In this document: positions 5,577 to 9,149 of the stretch, one piece after another
How the letters are laid out: every line of letters begins with the position of its first letter
How positions within the stretch are numbered: position 1 is the stretch's first letter
Assembly: GCA_031550755.1 (NCBI GenBank)
Contig: JAVBOJ010000055.1
Span: 1-9,149 of the forward strand
From: JAVBOJ01 sp031550755
GTDB taxonomy: Bacteria; Bacillota; Clostridia; Oscillospirales; UBA929
DNA: 9,149 nucleotides
Reading direction: 5' to 3'
Position numbers and translations under genes: made by a program
The notes under the pieces: generated by a model
What the model saw: the letters and a program-made list of their open reading frames with translations, nothing else
What the model was told of the DNA's origin: nothing
Databases searched by the model: none

Positions 5577-6458
5577 ATGTCTAGCGACACTACAATAAAA
5601 GCCACCATACAAGCTAGCGGAGTTGAGATTGCTGTGCTATCTTCTGTAACGGACAGCACGGATTACCTCTCGCTAACAGACATTGCAAGACACAAAAATC
5701 CGGAGTTTCCTGCTGATGTTGTGAAAAATTGGATGCGGATTCGGTCAACGATTGAGTTTCTTGGGTTGTGGGAGCAGTTAAATAATCCTTGTTTTAAACT
5801 GGTCGAATTCGACCAGTTTAAAATTGAGGCGGGCTCAAACGCATTTGTACTCTCTCCTCAAAAGTGGATTACGGCAACTAATGCTATTGGCATGCAGTCA
5901 AAAGCTGGGCGATATGGCGGCGGGACTTTCGCCCACACGGATATTGCCTTTGAGTTTGCTTCATGGGTATCTCCAGAATTCAAACTATATATTATTAAGG
6001 ACTATCAGCGCCTTAAGCTGGATGAAGCGCACAGGCTGGCGCTAGACTGGAATGTGAAGCGCCTTTTGGCAAAGGCAAATTATCGCATACATACCGATGC
6101 GATTAAGGCTAAGCTTATACCCTCGAACCTGACGAAAAAACAAGAGGGATTTATTTATGCAGACGAGGCTGACATGCTGAATGTGGCGCTGTTTGGGAAA
6201 ACCGCAGCCCAATGGAGAAAGGAAAATCCGAAGCAGAAGGGAAATATTCGTGACTACGCAACGATAGAGCAGCTTCTTGTCATGACCAACTTGGAAAACG
6301 CGAATGCTCTTTTTATAGATCAAGGAATGGCCCCGCCACAACGGATACGTCAGCTTAGATCGCTCGCAGTTTCGCAAATGGAGACACTATCCAAGTCGCG
6401 TAGCGCAGCAAAACTAAACGAACTGCATAACCAGTTAAAGCTACCAACTGGAGAATAG
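5577..6458 (+). CDS. KilA-N domain protein (phage/mobile-element associated DNA-binding protein)
   Basis: A 293-residue protein with an N-terminal KilA-N domain, a DNA-binding fold of phage antirepressors and related proteins. Visible hallmarks are YLSLTDIAR (30-38), NWMRIRSTIEFLGLWE (51-66), and the highly conserved run GRYGGGTFAHTDIAFEF (111-127) followed by WVSPEFKLYIIKDYQRLK (130-147). The C-terminal half is mixed helical and of unknown role. The ATG at 5577 is chosen because GAAAGGA (5561-5567) lies 9 bases upstream; an in-frame ATG at 5532 has no such site. The gene has its own promoter, faces opposite to the phage late genes, and has lower GC than they do (a sampled line at 5941 is 32% GC), so it may be a separately acquired cargo gene. 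Codons 72-82 contain a perfect 32-bp palindrome. Its biological role, such as regulation of the element or defence, is not known from sequence. Confidence 0.9.
   Translation: MSSDTTIKATIQASGVEIAVLSSVTDSTDYLSLTDIARHKNPEFPADVVKNWMRIRSTIEFLGLWEQLNNPCFKLVEFDQFKIEAGSNAFVLSPQKWITATNAIGMQSKAGRYGGGTFAHTDIAFEFASWVSPEFKLYIIKDYQRLKLDEAHRLALDWNVKRLLAKANYRIHTDAIKAKLIPSNLTKKQEGFIYADEADMLNVALFGKTAAQWRKENPKQKGNIRDYATIEQLLVMTNLENANALFIDQGMAPPQRIRQLRSLAVSQMETLSKSRSAAKLNELHNQLKLPTGE
5792..5823. repeat. Perfect 32-bp palindrome inside the KilA-N gene
   Basis: The half-site TTTTAAACTGGTCGAA (5792-5807) is followed directly by its exact reverse complement (5808-5823), centred on GAATTC with no spacer. It falls within codons for FKLVEFDQFK near the end of the region preceding the conserved GRYGGG motif. 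All 16 base pairs match. It could bind a dimeric protein or extrude as a cruciform or an mRNA hairpin. Confidence 0.97.
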
Positions 6459-6464
6459 GAACTT

Positions 6465-6505
6465 TATGGAGGGGTGCGTGATTAGAGATCACGCACCCCT
6501 CCATA
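6465..6505. terminator. 18-bp perfect hairpin between convergent genes
   Basis: TATGGAGGGGTGCGTGAT (6465-6482) and its exact reverse complement (6488-6505) form an 18-bp stem with a TAGAG loop. It fills the 50-base gap between the KilA-N stop (6458) and the hydrolase stop (6509). The position suggests a bidirectional terminator. Neither side has a real U-run (CATTTACC on one, AAAGTTCC on the other), which is unusual for a stem this stable. Confidence 0.65.
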
Positions 6506-6508
6506 CAT

Positions 6509-7510
6509 TTACCCCTCCAGCTTCTCCCACGTCCTCGCGCCTACGACCCCGTCGACCTCCAGCGCCCGCGCCCTCTGGAAGTCCTTGACCGCTCTCTCGG
6601 TGGCGGGGCCGAAGCACTTGTCCGCCGTCAGCGTGGGCGATGCCCCGCGCTGGTTGAGAAGGGCTTGCAGCATGCCCACGTCCGCCCCGCTGGAGCCCCT
6701 GCGAAGCGTGAGGCGCTGAGTGGCCGTCTCCGCCCACCCTGTCACGGCATACACCGCCTGTCCGGCCTTGTCCTGCTGGAACCGATGCCTCACCGGGCGC
6801 ACGTCGATGTGTACAAAGTTCTGCCCGACATACCGCCCGATGCCGCCGGGGATGCCGCGCGCCGCCAGCGCCTTTTCGGCGGCCCGGCAGACGGTGAGTG
6901 TGTCCACGCCGGAAATCCGGATGTCGGCGGCCATGCCCTTCATGTGGTAGCTGGTGGGCGACCCACCCACGTTGGTGTTGTGTTCCAAATCGCGATACCC
7001 GCTATTGATGTTCATGGCCTTGTCGCCGCAGAGCGTGCGGATGTCCTCCAGCACCTTGACCAGAATGGAGGACAGGAGAATGTTGTCCGTGGTTTTCGGA
7101 CAGGCAAATTCCCTGATCGTGAAATGCTCGGCAATGTGCCTGATGCCGTCCTTTATGTTGCTGTAGGTTTTCACATCCGGCAGGGTGAGGTCAATCCCGA
7201 TGAAGCTGTCCATCTTGCGGGAGGTGTCCAGCCATGCGTCATAGCCCAGATAGGCAGACGACCCGCCGCCGTCGAAGTTGAGCGCGTCGGTGCAGCCGAG
7301 GTCTATCATCTTTTGCGCCAGCTCCGGGCCGGTCAGCGCGTCGTCGCCGTCCCGGCAGACGTAGAGTACCAGCGACCCGTCCGGCTTGGTGCCGATAACC
7401 GTCCGCCCGCGGCGGTCTCTCATGACGTTGGGCTCGGTGGTGTCAATGCGGATTTGTCCATTCATTACCAGCGTACAGTACAGGAAATCGGCCTGTAAGC
7501 GCTCCAGCAT
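6509..7510 (-). CDS. Phage cell-wall hydrolase: partial phosphodiester-glycosidase domain, M15 peptidase, peptidoglycan-binding domain
   Basis: Probable endolysin region of the prophage. Residues about 35-110 match the C-terminal half of the NAGPA-type phosphodiester glycosidase domain: RTVIGTKPDGSLVLYV (36-51) and NFDGGGSS (78-85). Residues about 122-240 are a zinc D,D-carboxypeptidase-like M15 domain, with SYHMKGMAADI (187-197; H189 and D196 as zinc ligands) and HIDV (H234 as the third ligand). Residues about 266-331 are a peptidoglycan-binding domain (LRRGSSGADVGMLQALL, then a GPATERAVKDFQ and DGVVGARTW repeat pattern). The catalytic M15 residues are intact. The glycosidase half-domain lacks its usual N-terminal portion. 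The frame is open for 58 more codons upstream, which encode a different phage protein. The ATG at 7510 has no ribosome binding site, so this may be a deletion-made fusion not expressed from its own start. Confidence 0.82.
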   Translation of the reverse strand: MLERLQADFLYCTLVMNGQIRIDTTEPNVMRDRRGRTVIGTKPDGSLVLYVCRDGDDALTGPELAQKMIDLGCTDALNFDGGGSSAYLGYDAWLDTSRKMDSFIGIDLTLPDVKTYSNIKDGIRHIAEHFTIREFACPKTTDNILLSSILVKVLEDIRTLCGDKAMNINSGYRDLEHNTNVGGSPTSYHMKGMAADIRISGVDTLTVCRAAEKALAARGIPGGIGRYVGQNFVHIDVRPVRHRFQQDKAGQAVYAVTGWAETATQRLTLRRGSSGADVGMLQALLNQRGASPTLTADKCFGPATERAVKDFQRARALEVDGVVGARTWEKLEG

Positions 7511-7684
7511 GTTCCGCAGGAGGTCGAGGTCGCGCTCCCAGCGGTTGGGGTCGGTATAGTCGAGGCCTCGCCCCTGCGGCCATGTGGCCGTCTCGTAGCC
7601 GGGCGGGGTGTATTCCGCCGCGCCCGCCAGAGCGTCAAGATTGCGCTCTATGGCGTTGATCGTGGCGACATAGGGCAGGGATAG
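7511..7684 (-). pseudogene. Fragment of a phage tail/structural protein
   Basis: In the same frame as the hydrolase, and upstream of it, 58 open codons encode LPYVATINAIERNLDAL, then EYTPPGYETATWPQGRG, then DYTDPNRWERDLDLL. The paired INAIERN and NRWERDL motifs with an intervening W-containing stretch resemble a family of Firmicutes prophage structural proteins that I recognise from memory; the exact gene is not certain. A TGA at 7685-7687 closes the frame upstream and no start codon with a ribosome binding site is present. The fragment abuts the broken terminase directly, so its 5' part was lost in the deletion that joined them. Confidence 0.6.
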
Positions 7685-9083
7685 TCAACCTCGTCGATAC
7701 TCCACTGACAGTCCTGGCTTTTGTCGTAGATCCACTGCTCCACGTACCGGTTGTCCGTCACGCTGCCGGGCGTCAGGGTCGCCCAGCCGTCGGCGGCCCA
7801 GTGCCTATACGGCACCCGGTCGGAGTGCTCGTGCTCCGTGGCGCGGTCTTGGGGCATGAAGCCATGCACGCTAACGGCCAGTCGACCATCCTCCAGCAGC
7901 GTCACGTAAGCCACGCCTGACAGGTCAAGGGTTTTGCCGAGGTCAAAGCCATAGTGGCCCGCTGTTCCTCGGGTGAGGGCGGCAAATTCTTCGCGGCTCA
8001 CTTTGAGCGCCTTGACCTTCTCCATGCACCCGGACATGTATTTGTTCTCGCTGTCCGACTGCCAGCGATTCATGCGCTTGATGAGAAATTCCCGGATTTT
8101 GTCAGGATCGCCGGAATTGTACGCCACGTCGTGCTCGCCCTTGACCGTTTCGAAAAGCGTTTGCCCGTAATCGCTGTTATTCCGGAAAAACGGGTTTGCC
8201 TTGGGCCAGCAAGAAAGGTCGTGCGGATCGTCGTCATCGTCGATCTCGCGGATCATAACGAAAATATCATCCTGTGTGATCGACCCGTCTAAAATCTGCT
8301 TGAAAAACAGATCGTCTTTGTAACAAGGCTTGTTTTCCGCGTCGGTGCCGGCGGTCGTGATGATATACTCCAGACACTGCCATTTTTTGCCCATGCCGGA
8401 CGCGGTGGTGTCCCGGACGCGGCTGTCCGGGTGGGCGTGCCACTCTTCGAGCATAATAATGGACGGCCTTCCGCCGTCCTTCTTTTCGTATCCTTGGACA
8501 TGACCTCGACCTTGCCGCCCCGCGTTTTGTGGCGGATATAGGTGCTTCGGATGTCGAGCTTTGCGGCCAGCGCCGGAACACCGCGCCCCATGGCCTGCAC
8601 ATCGTTCCACATGCGTTTTCCCTGATTGCGGTCAACCGCGCAAATGACGACCTCGGGCTCGGATTCGTAGCGAGCCGCCTCCGGATGTCCGGGCGGATAC
8701 AAAGCGTCGCTGCACATGCCGTACAGGCTGATACCGGCGGCGCAGGTTGTTTTCGCGTGACCGCGGGCAATCCTCCGGTATGCTTTGCGAAACCGCCGTT
8801 TCCCGGTATCCTTATGCACCCAGCCAAAAATACAACCGTCATCGAACTTCTGCCAGTTTTCCAATTCGATCATTCTCGACGGATCATCCACGCGGGGGAT
8901 CAGCCCGAAAAAGCGATAGACGCGGTCAGCCCTGGTCTCATCGAAGATATAGGGGAAGCCCGGGCTGCCCTGCCGGCTCAGGTCATTCAAATGTCGGCGA
9001 CAGGCCGCGATTTCCCACTTGCCGCACTGCTTGCCAAGCTCCCCGTATACAACGTCGGTGGCGTACTGCGTGACCGGGTGCAT
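7682..9083 (-). pseudogene. Terminase large subunit, frameshifted and 3'-truncated
   Basis: The phage DNA-packaging motor, which cuts and pumps DNA into the capsid. The first part (ATG 9083; ribosome binding site GGGGAGG just upstream) holds the ATPase N-terminus, with RRIARGHAKTT (103-113) in the place of a deviant Walker A. After EVMSKDTK the frame shifts near 8483-8487, within a T4 run on the plus strand, and continues in another frame as KKDGGRPSIIMLEEWHAH, where IIMLEE is the Walker B with catalytic Glu. The nuclease domain begins at YGFDLGKTLDLSG, its first metal Asp. The family sequence then stops after QWSIDEVDY, where relatives continue with a DP[YW]NA-like block. Beyond this the DNA belongs to a different gene. 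The ATG overlaps the stop of the preceding gene (TAATG). It cannot encode an active terminase. Confidence 0.88.
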
Positions 9084-9149
9084 TATCCATCCTCCCCAAA
9101 CAGGTCGGCGTTGGGATCGACCGGCTTTTCCTCGGCGCGCTTTTTGGCA
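9083..9149 (-). CDS. C-terminus of probable terminase small subunit (partial)
   Basis: Only the last 21 codons are in the window, encoding a charged tail with KKRAEEKPVDPN and DLFGED. The stop TAA shares one base with the terminase large-subunit ATG (TAATG), which indicates translational coupling. A small subunit is the usual gene at this place in head-gene operons, and an acidic DP-rich tail fits the P27 family, but the identity rests mainly on position. Confidence 0.5.
   Translation of the reverse strand, partial: AKKRAEEKPVDPNADLFGEDG

Larger units (their letters stand above)
5476..9149. mobile_element. Prophage remnant beside tRNA-Thr (right end outside the window)
   Basis: Phage genes fill this region: a KilA-N domain gene on the plus strand, and on the minus strand lysis, tail-fragment, terminase large subunit and the end of a probable terminase small subunit. 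The late genes run leftward toward the tRNA. The portal, protease, capsid and most tail genes that normally lie between terminase and lysis are missing, and the terminase is both frameshifted and truncated, so the element cannot make virions. The left border is a guess placed at the KilA-N promoter; it could lie anywhere down to the 3' end of the tRNA. Integrase and repressor are not in the window. Confidence 0.75.

Noticed and set aside
5346..5612. 88-codon minus-strand frame upstream of the KilA-N gene
   Set aside because: It spans the KilA-N promoter, start region and the GC-rich hairpin, with no family resemblance.
6665..7498. 277-codon plus-strand frame opposite the endolysin
   Set aside because: There is no recognisable domain and no start signal, and it lies antisense to clear M15 and NAGPA motifs.
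8289..8610. Programmed -1 frameshift to join the two terminase frames
   Set aside because: The local heptamer G AAA AGA is not a canonical slippery site, and the gene is also truncated at its 3' end, so simple decay or a base error is more likely.
1..9149. CRISPR array or a known defence system
   Set aside because: No regularly spaced repeats and no cas, restriction-modification or toxin-antitoxin genes were seen. The KilA-N gene alone is not enough to claim a defence system.

Overview
The window looks like chromosomal DNA of a spore-forming member of the Clostridia with a high-GC genome, probably an Oscillospiraceae/Ruminococcaceae-type gut bacterium. The reasons are the spoVAD-spoVAE pair (found only in endospore formers), strong AGGAGG-type ribosome binding sites, GC-rich housekeeping genes (a sampled 60-base line of the transporter gene is about 65% GC), and GC-rich palindromic intergenic repeats of a kind common in that group. 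The species cannot be named from the sequence alone.

Layout. Positions 5-1376 (+) hold the end of the spoVA operon: SpoVAD, then SpoVAE. Two GC-rich hairpins (1377-1429) separate it from the convergent magnesium transporter gene mgtE (1458-2780, -). mgtE has a long structured leader that ends in a strong intrinsic terminator just before its ribosome binding site, so it is probably controlled by transcription attenuation. A 684-bp AT-rich segment (3024-3707) follows. It carries one small VOC/glyoxalase-fold gene and is bracketed by a 24-bp direct repeat (23/24 identical). One repeat copy is the end of the MFS transporter gene (3714-5036, -) and the other holds the mgtE -35 box, so the segment looks like a later insertion between two genes that were once adjacent. 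The MFS gene diverges from tRNA-Thr(CGT) (5082-5157, +), which has its own good promoter and terminator.

From the tRNA to the right edge the content is phage-like. A KilA-N domain gene (5577-6458, +) has its own strong promoter and contains a perfect 32-bp palindrome within its coding sequence. The opposite strand carries a cell-wall hydrolase (6509-7510: partial phosphodiester-glycosidase domain, M15 peptidase, peptidoglycan-binding domain), then a scrap of a tail or structural protein, then a terminase large subunit that is frameshifted and cut off inside its nuclease domain, then the last 21 codons of what is probably the terminase small subunit. The expected portal, capsid and tail genes between terminase and lysis are absent. 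This is best read as a prophage remnant beside a tRNA gene that has lost most of its late operon by internal deletion.

The sporulation genes and the Mg2+ transporter are ordinary core genes. The places that reward attention are the unassigned mgtE leader, the repeat-flanked VOC insertion, the palindrome inside the KilA-N gene, and the deletion junctions in the prophage. I did not find a coherent, clearly new multi-gene system.
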